A stretch of 64,000 nucleotides of DNA, taken from assembly GCF_003570905.1 (NCBI RefSeq), contig NZ_QXJM01000040.1:620001-684000 (forward strand). Direction: 5' to 3'. Below are positions 18,359 to 27,723 of the stretch, piece by piece. This DNA comes from Cohnella faecalis. Its GTDB lineage: Bacteria > Bacillota > Bacilli > Paenibacillales > Paenibacillaceae. The first letter of the stretch is position 1. Each line of letters opens with the position of its first letter. The notes under the pieces are model-generated. The model was given only the letters and a program-made list of their open reading frames with translations, was not told the DNA's origin and made no database searches. Position numbers and translations under genes: made by a program.

Positions 18359-19695
18359 TGGATAAGCTGAAGTCGGTCCTGCTCGCGGCTCTGGTCATGG
18401 TCAGCATGATTCAATCGTACTTTTTGGCGTACAACATGCCGAATATGAAGGCGAAGGTCAATACCGAACAGGATTACGTGAAGACCGAGCCGCTTGGCGC
18501 GGAGGAGGATGCCAAAAACCTGATCTTCCCGGAAATGCTCGTGCTTCATATGGGAGGCGACAAGCATACCGTCTTCTATCCGAACAAGACGTTCTACAAG
18601 GAAATTCTAGGGAAGCTGCAAGGCCGCGAGTTCAAAGGTTTTCAGAGGGACAGCGTAGGAGTGGTCGATTGGAACGAGGTGCGGCGGGAAGACAACGGCA
18701 TCGAGCTTCGTTTCGGTAGGCCCGTACCGTTTGATCTGCTGCGCAAAGTGTTCAAAATAGACGGGGATTTTTTGTTCTCCCGCGACTCGGTCGATCGGAT
18801 CTGGATTTTTTCCCGGGCCGACCGGGAAGAGGTGAGGACGTTCTTCTTCAGCGCGGACGGACGAAGCGTGTACGAATCGCTGCGTGCCGATCTGACGGTC
18901 GGGGACGTGACGCAGGTCGTCGGATTCGGCCAATACGGACTGTCTTACAGCACGGGGGACGGGGAGGTATACATTCCGGACAAGCCATATGACGGTGTGC
19001 CGCAAATGCAGGTGCCGATTACCCGGTTCACGCCCGAGCAGATGCAGCGGAATTTGTTTTTCGATGCGGCAATTACGCGGACCGCGCAAGGCAATCAGGA
19101 AGACACGCAAATTTACACCGACGGCAAAAAGCTTCTTCTGGTCGGCCAGAACGGTGGCTGGATGGGCTATTCCGACCCCGCGGCTCCAGCCGATGCCGTG
19201 AACGATCTGGTTGACAACTTCATGGCGGCTGTACAGTTCGTGAACCAGCACGGGGGCTGGAACGGAACGTATCGCTTGACGCAAGCGCCCGTGCCGGATA
19301 CGTTAAACGGCGCAACAAGCGAGGATAACGTGATCCGGTTCCAGCAGTATTACGGCAAAGTGCCGCTCGTATCTAGCGGATCGATGACTTTCGGCTATAT
19401 GCAGCTAACGATGCAGCAAGGCGCGGTGTCCTCGTACGAGCGTTCTCTCTTGCAGCTGGATATGAACACGCAGACGAATAAGAAAGTCCGGCTGCTGCCG
19501 GGAGGGAACGATCTAAGACAGCTGATCAATCGAGCAGCCGGGGGCGAACGCATCGAAGCTCTCTACCCGGCCTACCGGCCGAGCGAAGCCAAAGACGTCA
19601 TTACGCTGTATCCGGTATGGGTCATAAGGCTTGCGAGCGGCGAGGAACGAATCGTCACGGAGTCCGGACCGGTACAGACGAAAACCAATCCGTAA
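18355..19695 (+). CDS. yycH: WalRK regulator YycH
   Basis: 446 residues. One N-terminal membrane helix (LKSVLLAALVMVSMIQSYFLAY, about 4-25) is followed by a long extracytoplasmic domain, the known architecture of YycH. Sequence conservation in this family is low, so position between walK and yycI is a main part of the assignment. It negatively or positively tunes WalK depending on species. The ATG overlaps the walK stop (ATGA). Confidence 0.9.
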   Translation: MMDKLKSVLLAALVMVSMIQSYFLAYNMPNMKAKVNTEQDYVKTEPLGAEEDAKNLIFPEMLVLHMGGDKHTVFYPNKTFYKEILGKLQGREFKGFQRDSVGVVDWNEVRREDNGIELRFGRPVPFDLLRKVFKIDGDFLFSRDSVDRIWIFSRADREEVRTFFFSADGRSVYESLRADLTVGDVTQVVGFGQYGLSYSTGDGEVYIPDKPYDGVPQMQVPITRFTPEQMQRNLFFDAAITRTAQGNQEDTQIYTDGKKLLLVGQNGGWMGYSDPAAPADAVNDLVDNFMAAVQFVNQHGGWNGTYRLTQAPVPDTLNGATSEDNVIRFQQYYGKVPLVSSGSMTFGYMQLTMQQGAVSSYERSLLQLDMNTQTNKKVRLLPGGNDLRQLINRAAGGERIEALYPAYRPSEAKDVITLYPVWVIRLASGEERIVTESGPVQTKTNP

Positions 19696-19713
19696 CGGAA
19701 GGAGGGGAAGAGG

Positions 19714-20481
19714 ATGGACTGGGGACGGGCGAAAAACGTGCTTATTTTGGCGTTCCTGATGCTTAATGTCCTGCTTGGGTACCAGCTCTGGTCGGAATGG
19801 CGGGATCAGGGGAGCTCGTCGGTCGATTGGACGTCCCTTCCCCCCGATACCCAACAGATCATGCAGGAAAAGAACATCCGGGTCGAAGGCAAAATTCCGA
19901 CGGAAACGCCGGAAATGCGAATATTGACCTTCACGCTGAAGAAGCAGCCCTCCAAATCCGATAAAGCGGCGGAGAAGACGGCCATTGAGCCACAGCCGGA
20001 AAGCCGCATCGTCTTTTATCGGAAAGAGCTTGAGAGCGCGCTGGGCGGCACCATACCGGATCTTAAGCATTACGAATACGATCAGGGCTGGGGCAACCGC
20101 GAAGGCGTGTTCGTCCTGAACCGGATGGTCGACGGCTACCCGATGTTCGATATTCGCCTGGAGCTGTACAACAGCGATCAACGAATAATGGCCTATCGCC
20201 AGGATACGATCCAGACGTTGTCGTCGGAAGGCTCGAAGGATCAGCAGGTGCTTCCCGCCGCGCAGGCGGTCGCGAGGCTGATCGATTATAACTTGCAGGC
20301 GGGCTCCGTCATCAAGGACATAAGGCTGGGCTATCACGGTCAGCTGTTCGATACGATCTCCGCTCCGTCTTGGAGGGTTTTGCTGGAGAGCGGCGAAGTT
20401 TACTATGTGCACGCTATCAGCGGCGACGTCTCGACCGACAAGGGGACGACCTTGACCTCGGCAAACTCGAATACCGAATAA
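19714..20481 (+). CDS. yycI: WalRK regulator YycI
   Basis: 255 residues. Membrane helix at about 5-25 (AKNVLILAFLMLNVLLGYQLW), then an extracytoplasmic domain. The family fold resembles that of YycH, with which it forms a complex on WalK. It has a GGAGGGGAAGAGG ribosome site, 18 bases after yycH. Confidence 0.92.
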   Translation: MDWGRAKNVLILAFLMLNVLLGYQLWSEWRDQGSSSVDWTSLPPDTQQIMQEKNIRVEGKIPTETPEMRILTFTLKKQPSKSDKAAEKTAIEPQPESRIVFYRKELESALGGTIPDLKHYEYDQGWGNREGVFVLNRMVDGYPMFDIRLELYNSDQRIMAYRQDTIQTLSSEGSKDQQVLPAAQAVARLIDYNLQAGSVIKDIRLGYHGQLFDTISAPSWRVLLESGEVYYVHAISGDVSTDKGTTLTSANSNTE

Positions 20482-20586
20482 GGATATAACGACAGGATCG
20501 TCGTTTCATAGAATCGAATGGCAAGACAGCTATTCTCAGAGGCGGCAGCAAGGCTCAGACATAGGGAGAGAGAAAGGAACACCATC

Positions 20587-21396
20587 ATGGGGCTTCGTTT
20601 TACGGTATTGGGCAGCGGATCTACCGGCAATGCGACCGTCGTGAAGACGGACGAGACGACGGTGCTCGTCGATGCAGGCTTAAGCTGCAGAAGATTGGAA
20701 GAGTTGATGAAGGAGCGGGACGTATCGGGCGCGCAAGTAGACGCGCTCTTCGTCACGCACGAGCATTCCGACCATATCAAGGGACTTGGCGCGTTCGCCC
20801 GGAAGTACAAGCTTCCCGTCTACGCCAACGAGAAGACATGGTACGCGATGCGCAAGCTGATCGGGGACGTTCCGGACGTCCAGCGGAAGGTGCTTCCGGC
20901 AGGAGGCGTCTTGGAAATCGCCGATCTGCGCATCGAATCGTACCCGATCTCGCATGACGCGGCGGAGCCGGTCGGCTACTGCTTCCATCAGGACGGAGTC
21001 AAGCTGAGTCTGGCGACCGATCTTGGCTACGTCAGCGACAAAGTCATGCAGCAGCTGCAGCAATCGAACGTGCTCGTGCTGGAATCCAATCACGATGTCG
21101 AGATGCTCCGCGTCGGACGTTACCCTTGGAATATTAAGCGGCGCATTCTAGGCGATACCGGCCACTTGTCCAACGAAGCGGCGGGAGCGGCGCTGTGCGA
21201 TCTGCTGACGGGAACGACCCGGCGGGTCTATCTCGCCCATCTGAGCCAAGAGCACAATCTTATGGATTTAGCCAAACTGACGGTGAATAGAGTATTAGAA
21301 GACAACGGAATTTTCTTTCAAAAGCATGAATTCGCCCTATGCGATACGTACGCAGACCGTCCTACGGAGTGGGATGTCGTGAAGGCTACTTCCTGA
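20587..21396 (+). CDS. walJ: Metallo-beta-lactamase-fold exonuclease WalJ (YycJ)
   Basis: 269 residues from the chosen ATG. The metal-binding motif THEHSDHIKGL is at about 56-66, with later SHDAAEPVGY and SLATDLGYVS giving the other ligands. Family members are 5'-3' exonucleases or cell-division-linked phosphodiesterases, the last gene of the wal operon. The upstream in-frame ATG 20518 was rejected: 20587 has AAAGGA eight bases before it and begins with MGLRFTVLGSGSTGNAT as in the family. Confidence 0.93.
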   Translation: MGLRFTVLGSGSTGNATVVKTDETTVLVDAGLSCRRLEELMKERDVSGAQVDALFVTHEHSDHIKGLGAFARKYKLPVYANEKTWYAMRKLIGDVPDVQRKVLPAGGVLEIADLRIESYPISHDAAEPVGYCFHQDGVKLSLATDLGYVSDKVMQQLQQSNVLVLESNHDVEMLRVGRYPWNIKRRILGDTGHLSNEAAGAALCDLLTGTTRRVYLAHLSQEHNLMDLAKLTVNRVLEDNGIFFQKHEFALCDTYADRPTEWDVVKATS

Positions 21397-21438
21397 CGCC
21401 GACTTGTGAGCTGGAATGAGAGGACCGATTACAACATG

Positions 21439-21639
21439 CTAGAGCAGCAGCTGGCGGTCGAGCTCGGCCTCCATGAGGGACGCTTTGGAGCGGATTTCTT
21501 CCGCTGTCAGAATGCCTTTGTCGACGAGAAGCTCGATGAGCGTGCTTAGCGCGAGCAGCTGCCGGTATTGATCCTCCTTCGTCTCCGACAAGCGGGAGGC
21601 TAGCTCGAGAAACTGCCATCCGTTCGAATTGGCGCGCAT
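21439..21639 (-). CDS. Small conserved-looking protein of unknown function
   Basis: 66 residues, helical and leucine-rich (QYRQLLALSTLIELLVDKGILTAEEI, then an acidic RSKASLMEAELDRQLL tail). It reads against walJ and htrA. An AAAGGAAG ribosome site is well placed before its ATG, and codon use matches the neighbours. The DKGILTAEE phrase is reminiscent of small helical proteins seen between walJ and htrA in Paenibacillus, but I cannot name a family. Confidence 0.65.
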   Translation of the reverse strand: MRANSNGWQFLELASRLSETKEDQYRQLLALSTLIELLVDKGILTAEEIRSKASLMEAELDRQLLL

Positions 21640-21786
21640 ATGGGATCGCTTCCTTTCTTTTCATGGGAGGAAAGAGCGTAATTAGCTTGCTTCGTCTCTC
21701 CGATTCTATTACTATTTTAGTCAAAACAAACGTAAACATTCCGATTTTCGTAGATTTTCCTCCTACTACAGGAAGGGTGCATAACC

Positions 21787-23129
21787 ATGAGCTTGTTCGA
21801 TGACGATTTTTTCTCCACCCGGGTTTCGCGGCGAACGCGGAACGACCGGACTTCCGATAAAAGGCCTTTCGGCGGCTCGCGTTCGAGCTCTACTCTTCGC
21901 GTGACGGTCGTGTCCTCCGCCGCTAGCGCTCTGCTGGTTGCGTTGTTGTTCGCGACGTTAAGCGGAGGCAAGGACCCCGGTTCCGCCAGCAAGCCGGTGC
22001 TTGCGTCCGGCCAGTCGCTCGTCGAGACGTCCGAACGGATTATTTCCGCTTCGGAGAGGGTACGCCCCGTTGTCGTGAGCATTATCAATCATATGAAAAC
22101 GTCCGAAGACGGGCAGCAAGCCCAGAGCGATTCCGGAGATTTGGATGACGGGGAACTGCCGGAGAACGCGAGTCTGGGGTCGGGCGTCATTTTCGAGAAG
22201 AAGAATGGCAATGTCTATATCATCACCAACGCGCACGTCATTGACAACGCGGAGAAAGTGGAAGCGGTCATGGTCGACGGAACCCGCCGGTCGGCGAAGA
22301 TCGTCGGCATGGATACGATCAGCGACCTTGCCGTGCTGAGCATGGACGACAAAGGAATCGACAAAGTCGCGGAAATCGGCAATTCCGACAAGCTTCGCGT
22401 AGGCGAGATGGTTATCGCGATCGGCAATCCGCTCGGCTTCGGCGATTCGCTGTCCCAGGGGATTGTCTCCTCCACGCATCGGGTTATTCCCGTGTCGTTA
22501 AGCCAAGACGGCATTTACGACTGGGAACAGGAAGTCATTCAGACCGATGCGGCCATCAATCAGGGCAACAGCGGAGGAGCGCTTGTCGATCTGAATGGCC
22601 GCGTCGTCGGCATCAACAGCATGAAGGTCGCCGATATGGGCGTCGAGGGCATCGGCTTTGCTATCCCGATCAGCGACGCGATGACGATCATCGATCAGCT
22701 CATGGAGCACGGCAAGGTGCTTCGTCCTTATATGGGCGTGTACTCGATGGATTTGTCCGCCTATCTGGACAATAACGCGTTCGACGACTCGGACGGACAA
22801 GATAGCGGAGAACCCGATTCGAGCGACAGTGCCGACGGCGATCCGAAGGTTGACGGCGAAGAAGAAGCGGCGCCCGAGTTGATCGTGCCCGATGAAGTGA
22901 AGCAAGGCATCATCGTGCTCGAAGCGGTCGGTCCGGGGAAAGATGCCGGGCTTCGGTTCAACGACATCATTACCGAATTGGACGGCAATCCGATCGGCAG
23001 CACGCTGGAGCTTCGCAAATATTTGTATACGAACAAAAAATCGGGGATTCTCTGACGGTGACCTATTACCGCGACGGCAAGAAGGCTACCCTGAATGTGA
23101 AGCTGAAGGAAAAGGAAGACGAGAAGTAG
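21787..23129 (+). CDS. htrA: HtrA-like serine protease with PDZ domain (frameshifted near the end)
   Basis: A cytoplasmic basic tail and one membrane helix (about 38-57) are followed by a trypsin-like domain with the triad H about 148 (TNAHVID), D about 179 (SDLAVL) and S about 262 (GNSGGALVD), then a PDZ domain carrying an acidic insertion of about 45 residues (DDSDGQDSGEPDSSDS). The reading frame meets a stop at 23055, but the next frame continues with GDSLTVTYYRDGKKATLNV and ends at 23129. Six A at 23035-23040 where seven are needed explain this; restoring one A gives 447 residues. It degrades misfolded envelope proteins. Its place after walJ is canonical (YycK). Either a consensus error, a real lesion of the PDZ end, or a -1 slip. 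Confidence 0.88.
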
Positions 23130-23188
23130 CAGCGAGAACATCGGAAGCAACCCGGCCGAAAGACGGCCGGACGGAAAGGGACGACTAC

Positions 23189-23356
23189 ATGTATTGTGTG
23201 TGCCGGGAGCATGTGGAACAAGCGATCGATAAATTCGTAGACGAATACGAAGACGCGCCGGACTTGGTCAACTTGCAGACGACCGTTTTCTCCGCCTGGA
23301 AGCCTCCGGAGCATTGCGAATGGTGCGGGAAGCCCGTCGAAGTACTGGTCGTGTAA
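23189..23356 (+). CDS. CxxH/CxxC zinc-ribbon-like small protein (BA_5709 type)
   Basis: 55 residues. It has CREH near the N-terminus (5-8) and CEWC near the C-terminus (43-46), the two halves of a probable metal site, separated by an acidic helix. This is the small family usually found between htrA and rlmH in Bacillales. GGAAAGGG precedes the ATG. Function unknown. Confidence 0.85.
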   Translation: MYCVCREHVEQAIDKFVDEYEDAPDLVNLQTTVFSAWKPPEHCEWCGKPVEVLVV

Positions 23357-23389
23357 TGTAAAATATTCATAAAGTTTTCAATGTTCCCG

Positions 23390-23417
23390 TTGACAGCCCG
23401 CGGAAGCGGATGATAAA
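23390..23417 (+). promoter_or_regulatory. Promoter of the bmrCD-like leader
   Basis: A perfect TTGACA at 23390-23395 is followed after 16 bases by GATAAA at 23412-23417. Transcription would start near 23425, about 35 bases before the leader ORF. Confidence 0.6.
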
Positions 23418-23458
23418 GTGTCAACTATATTGAAGAACGGAAAGGGGGGTTAAGTCCT

Positions 23459-23548
23459 ATGCGTAACGCAGTTGATGGTGTGCACATGGCAATTCATGGC
23501 GGAGCAGTCGCTCCGGTCGGACGTAACCTCCCGCGGAACATTCGTTAA
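23459..23548 (+). CDS. 29-residue leader peptide of the ABC exporter operon (bmrB-like in role)
   Basis: A short ORF preceded by GGAAAGGGGGG, spaced correctly, encoding a 29-residue peptide beginning MRNAVDGVHMAIHGG. It lies in the transcribed leader of two ABC half-transporters resembling BmrC and BmrD. Within its second half there is a CGGAGC/GCTCCG hairpin, and after its stop an AGCCCTGAT/ATCAAGGGCT hairpin, then terminators at 23591 and 23706. In B. subtilis bmrB is a translated leader whose ribosome stalling relieves termination before bmrCD. I see no sequence likeness that I could defend with BmrB (54 codons), so the assignment is by architecture. Confidence 0.6.
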   Translation: MRNAVDGVHMAIHGGAVAPVGRNLPRNIR

Positions 23549-23590
23549 CGAAGCCCTGATTGCGGATATCAAGGGCTAAGATAGCGGAAG

Positions 23591-23625
23591 GCGCATGGTT
23601 ACGTAAACCGTAATCGTGCGCTTTT
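23591..23625 (+). terminator. First terminator/attenuator of the exporter leader
   Basis: GCGCATGGTTACG pairs with CGTAATCGTGCGC over 13 positions, loop TAAAC, followed by five T. It lies 43 bases after the leader ORF stop. An upstream hairpin (23552-23578) could be the alternative fold. A further small hairpin, ACGGCT/AGCCGT followed by TTTTG, is at 23650-23670. Confidence 0.75.
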
Positions 23626-23705
23626 TCATGTTCGGAGGATGAATGGGACGGCTTGTCGAGCCGTTTTGCCCCCGTACAGGACCGGGTTCGGACGCGAACT
23701 TGGCA

Positions 23706-23744
23706 ACAAAAGGCGTATCGCTTGCGGCGATAAGCCTTTTTTTT
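23706..23744 (+). terminator. Second terminator of the exporter leader
   Basis: AAAAGGC-TATCGC pairs with GCGATA-GCCTTTT, followed by a run of eight T. It lies 77 bases before the bmrC-like start, so the exporter can only be expressed from this promoter by read-through. Confidence 0.8.
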
Positions 23745-23820
23745 GTCCTTCAATACGACGAGACGGGCGCGATCCGCGCGTCGGTCGGTTTTGTTTTCCA
23801 GGAGAGGTGTGGGATTACTT

Positions 23821-25572
23821 ATGTTTATCGTGCTTCGCAAATTGGCTTGGTTTTTCAAAATGCAATGGAAAAGGTACACGGTTGCCATATCGCTGCTGAT
23901 CGTGGTCGGCATTCTCGAGATCATACCGCCGAAGCTGATCGGAGTCGCTATCGACGGCATATTCGACGGGACATTGACCGGAGGAGGACTGACGAAGCTG
24001 GTCGCCCTCTGGATCGGCTTGATCCTCGTGGGCTACGGGCTGTCGTACATATGGTTCTCGAAGCTGTTCGGCGGCGCCTTCGTGTTGGAGCGGTTCATGC
24101 GCAAGCGGATGATGAAGCACTTCATGCGAATGCTGCCAACGTTCTACGAACGGAATCGGACGGGAGACCTGATGGCGAGGGCGACGAACGATCTCGGAGC
24201 GGTGTCGGTAACGGCGGGCTTCGGAATATTGACTCTCATCGATTCGACGCTGTTCATGACGACGATTCTGATTGTGATGGCCGGCCTTATCAGCTGGAAG
24301 CTTACGATTGCAGCCATGCTGCCGCTGCCCCTACTGGCGCTGGCTCTCAAACATTTTGGCAAAAAGATTCACGAGCGGTTCATGAAGTCGCAGGACGCGT
24401 TCGGAGAAATGAACGACGAGGTGCTGGAGTCGGTGTCGGGCGTGCGCGTCATTCGGGCGTTCGTGCAGGAGGAAGCCGATCAATCACGGTTCCGCGAGAA
24501 GACGGAGGACGTCTACCGCAAGAACGTAGCCGTCGCCAAGGTGGAGGCGCTGTTCGAGCCGACGGTCAAAATACTGGTAGGCTTGAGCTATTTGATCGGG
24601 CTATGCTACGGAGCCGTTCTCGTCTTCCGCAGCGAAATTACGCTGGGCGAGCTCATTTCGTTCAACGTATTCCTCGGGATGCTCATCTGGCCGATGTTCG
24701 CTATCGGCGAGCTGATCAACATTATGCAGCGCGGCAGCGCATCGCTGGATCGAATTAACGAGACGCTCGGCGTTCACCCGGACGTCGTCGATTCGGAGCA
24801 GCCGATTGCGGTCGAAGTGCCGGAATCGATCGCCTTCGAAAGAGTGACGTTCCAATACCCTTCGTCGTCGATCGAAAATCTGATCGATATCAGCTTGACG
24901 CTTAAGCGCGGTCAGACGCTCGGCATCGTCGGGCGGACGGGAAGCGGCAAGACGACGCTGCTACGCCAGCTTCTGCGGGAATACCCGCCGGGCGGCGGGC
25001 AGCTCTCGATTGGCGGAGCTCCGATCGAGGCTATCGAGATGAACCGGACGAGAAGCTGGATCGGGTATGTCCCGCAGCAGCCGATCTTGTTCAGCAAGAC
25101 GATTCGCGAGAACATCGAGTTCGGCGGCGCGGACAAAGCCGTCACCGAAGAGAAGCTGAATCGCGCTCTGGAGCTTGCTTCATTCCGCAAAGACGTCGCG
25201 TTCTTGCCGGATGGCTTGGAGACGCTGGTCGGAGAGAAGGGCGTTGCGCTGTCCGGCGGTCAGAAGCAGCGGGTCAGCATTGCGCGAGCCGTCGTCGCGG
25301 ATCCGGAAATCTTGATGCTGGACGACTCGTTGTCGGCGGTCGACGCCAAGACCGAGGCGGAAATTCTGGAAGGAATCCGCCGCGAGCGCGCGGGCAAGAC
25401 GACGATCATTACGACGCATAGGCTGTCGTCGGTTCAGCATGCCGACTGGATTATCGTGCTCGACGAAGGACGGATAACCGAAGAAGGCACGCACGAGCAG
25501 TTGCTCCAGCAAGGCGGCTGGTACAAAGAGCAGTACGATCGCCAGCAGCTTGCGACGATAGTGGAGCAATAA
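23821..25572 (+). CDS. bmrC: ABC half-transporter, BmrC-like (degenerate ATP site)
   Basis: 583 residues from the ATG preceded by AGGAGAGG; B. subtilis BmrC (YheI) is 585. Six membrane helices (about 15-300) precede an ATPase domain with Walker A GRTGSGKTTLL (about 370), signature LSGGQKQRVSIARA and Walker B ILMLDDSLSAVD. The catalytic glutamate after Walker B is aspartate here, the degenerate site that marks the BmrC-type subunit of a heterodimer; the partner keeps glutamate. BmrCD exports drugs such as Hoechst dye and doxorubicin and is induced by ribosome-targeting antibiotics. An in-frame ATG 26 codons earlier lacks a ribosome site and overlaps the terminator. Confidence 0.9.
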   Translation: MFIVLRKLAWFFKMQWKRYTVAISLLIVVGILEIIPPKLIGVAIDGIFDGTLTGGGLTKLVALWIGLILVGYGLSYIWFSKLFGGAFVLERFMRKRMMKHFMRMLPTFYERNRTGDLMARATNDLGAVSVTAGFGILTLIDSTLFMTTILIVMAGLISWKLTIAAMLPLPLLALALKHFGKKIHERFMKSQDAFGEMNDEVLESVSGVRVIRAFVQEEADQSRFREKTEDVYRKNVAVAKVEALFEPTVKILVGLSYLIGLCYGAVLVFRSEITLGELISFNVFLGMLIWPMFAIGELINIMQRGSASLDRINETLGVHPDVVDSEQPIAVEVPESIAFERVTFQYPSSSIENLIDISLTLKRGQTLGIVGRTGSGKTTLLRQLLREYPPGGGQLSIGGAPIEAIEMNRTRSWIGYVPQQPILFSKTIRENIEFGGADKAVTEEKLNRALELASFRKDVAFLPDGLETLVGEKGVALSGGQKQRVSIARAVVADPEILMLDDSLSAVDAKTEAEILEGIRRERAGKTTIITTHRLSSVQHADWIIVLDEGRITEEGTHEQLLQQGGWYKEQYDRQQLATIVEQ

Positions 25573-25615
25573 GAGATTCGAATAGGAAACATAGGAAACG
25601 AAGGTGACAACGATT

Positions 25616-27640
25616 ATGGGTACGACCGGAAAAAGGTTGTTTCAATATGCTTTGCTGTACAAAAAACCGATTATTATGGCGCTCGTGCTGCTTGCTTTTG
25701 CCGTCGCCGTTGAGCTGGTGGGACCGTTCCTGGCCAAAAGAATGATCGACCAGAACATTCTCGCCATCGAGAAGCCATGGTACCAGACGGAAAAGGACGA
25801 CCGATTCGCCGTCTCTTACGGGGGCGCCCTTTACAAGCGGGAAGACCACTTCGGGAAGGACGAGGAGCGCGGCAGCGAAGTCCGGATCTTGCAGGCGGGC
25901 CGATCCTACTATTTTGCGCCTGAGGCAAGAAGCTTGCCGGAGAAAGCGCAGCGAACCGTCGAAGGCAGCGTTATGACGCTGAAGAGCGCGGACGGTACTG
26001 AGGTCGAATATGCCGTCTCCAAGCTTTCTCTGGCGCAAACGTACAGCTTCTTCAAGCCCGAATTCCGGGCGATCGCCGTAATGGCGGGCAGCTATTTCAG
26101 CTGTCTTATTGTGGGAGCGGCGCTGGCTTATGGGCAAAGGTACTTGCTTCAAACTTCCGCGAATCGAATCATTCGAAAAATGCGCGGCGACGTATTCGCT
26201 CATATTCAGAGACTCCCTGTCAACTATTTCGACAACTTGCCCGCAGGCAAAGTCGTCGCCCGCGTCACGAACGATACCGAAGCGATTCGGGAGCTTTACG
26301 TCGCGGTAATCGCGAACTTCTTCTCTGGCATTATTTACATGACGGCGATCGAGGGCGCGCTGTTCCTGCTCGATTGGCGGCTGGCGCTCATTTCGTTGCC
26401 GCTCCTGCCGATTCTATATTACTGGATCGTTATTTACCGCAAGTTCGCGGGCAAATATAACCACGTCATCCGTTCCCGGCTGTCCGATATTAACGGGATG
26501 ATCAACGAGTCGATTCAAGGCATGCCGATGATCCAAGCGTTCCGCAGGGAGAAAGAGACGATGGCGGAATTCGAGGTCATGAACGACGAATATTACAAGT
26601 ATCAGAACAAGCTGCTCAGCCTCAATTCCATTACCTCTCACAATCTGGTCAACGTCTTGCGGAACATCATTTTCCTCATCGTCATCTGCTTGTTCGCCAA
26701 AGGCTCGTTCGGGATGGCGGTCTCGGTAGGCGTACTGTACGCTTTCATCGACTACATGAACCGGATGATGAATCCGATCGTCGGGATCGTGAACCAGCTG
26801 TCCAATCTCGAAGTGGCCCGGGTGTCGGCCGAGCGGGTGTTCGAGCTGCTCGACGAGCCGGGCATCGAGGTGGATAACGGGAAGCTGGCTCGGTACAAAG
26901 GAGAGGTTCGGTTCGACGACGTTACGTTCGCCTACAAAGCGGGCGAGGATGTACTCAAGAACATTTCGTTCCACGCGCTGCAAGGACAGACGGTCGCTCT
27001 CGTCGGCCATACGGGCTCGGGCAAAAGCTCGATTCTGAACCTGCTGTTCCGATTCTACGACGTGGAACGCGGAACGATCACGGTGGACGGAACCGACATC
27101 CACGACATTCCGAAGCAGCAGCTTCGCCAGCATATGGGCATCGTTCTGCAGGATCCGTTCCTGTTCACCGGAACGATCGCTTCCAACGTCAGCCTCAACG
27201 ATCCGTCGATCTCTCGGGAGAAGGTGGAGAAGGCGCTGAAGGATGTCGGCGCGTACGATATGTTCATGCAGCTGCCGGGCGGGATCGACGAACCGGTCAT
27301 CGAGAAGGGCAGCACGCTGTCCGCCGGTCAGCGGCAGTTGATTTCGTTCGCGCGGGCGCTCGCCTTCGATCCGGCGATTCTCATCCTGGACGAAGCGACG
27401 GCCAGCATCGATACCGAGACGGAAGCGATCATCCAGCAAGCGCTGGACGTTCTGAAGCGGGGCCGCACGACGTTCGTCATTGCGCACCGCTTGTCAACGA
27501 TCCGCGCGGCGGAGCAGATTCTCGTGCTTGACCGCGGCCGCGTCGTGGAGCGGGGCGACCATGACCGATTGATGGCGAAGGGCGGAAAGTACTACGCCAT
27601 GTACCAGCTCCAGCAAGGCTCCGTCGAAGTCGGAGCTTAA
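25616..27640 (+). CDS. bmrD: ABC half-transporter, BmrD-like (catalytic partner)
   Basis: 674 residues; B. subtilis BmrD (YheH) is 673. The start (RLFQYALLYKKPIIMALVLLA) and a large extracellular insertion between helices 1 and 2 (about 50-145, IEKPWYQTEKDD onward) are characteristic of this subunit. ATPase motifs: GHTGSGKSSILN, LSAGQRQLISFARAL (serine-alanine variant of the signature) and ILILDEATASIDTE with the catalytic glutamate. I chose ATG 25616, eight bases after AAGGTG, over GTG 25604. It follows the BmrC-like gene by 43 bases, so the two make a heterodimeric exporter. Confidence 0.92.
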   Translation: MGTTGKRLFQYALLYKKPIIMALVLLAFAVAVELVGPFLAKRMIDQNILAIEKPWYQTEKDDRFAVSYGGALYKREDHFGKDEERGSEVRILQAGRSYYFAPEARSLPEKAQRTVEGSVMTLKSADGTEVEYAVSKLSLAQTYSFFKPEFRAIAVMAGSYFSCLIVGAALAYGQRYLLQTSANRIIRKMRGDVFAHIQRLPVNYFDNLPAGKVVARVTNDTEAIRELYVAVIANFFSGIIYMTAIEGALFLLDWRLALISLPLLPILYYWIVIYRKFAGKYNHVIRSRLSDINGMINESIQGMPMIQAFRREKETMAEFEVMNDEYYKYQNKLLSLNSITSHNLVNVLRNIIFLIVICLFAKGSFGMAVSVGVLYAFIDYMNRMMNPIVGIVNQLSNLEVARVSAERVFELLDEPGIEVDNGKLARYKGEVRFDDVTFAYKAGEDVLKNISFHALQGQTVALVGHTGSGKSSILNLLFRFYDVERGTITVDGTDIHDIPKQQLRQHMGIVLQDPFLFTGTIASNVSLNDPSISREKVEKALKDVGAYDMFMQLPGGIDEPVIEKGSTLSAGQRQLISFARALAFDPAILILDEATASIDTETEAIIQQALDVLKRGRTTFVIAHRLSTIRAAEQILVLDRGRVVERGDHDRLMAKGGKYYAMYQLQQGSVEVGA

Positions 27641-27690
27641 TCGGCAAGGGCGTGAGCAGAAGGGCAGAGCGAAATAAGCCAGCCTCAAAT

Positions 27691-27704
27691 ATTAACGCGT
27701 TAAT
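27691..27704. promoter_or_regulatory. Perfect 14-bp palindrome ATTAACGCGTTAAT
   Basis: An exact dyad in a short AT-rich patch between the exporter operon and the structured element at 27724. It may be a repressor site, but no adjacent promoter is convincing. Confidence 0.35.
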
Positions 27705-27723
27705 TTAAAATCCGATACACTCA

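Noticed and set aside
23643-24758. Frame of 371 codons with a GGAGGATGA site overlapping the BmrC-like gene
   Set aside because: It overlaps a clearly conserved ABC gene in another frame and reads as an Arg/Asp-rich shadow; it also spans the second terminator. The ribosome-like site may still matter for the leader.
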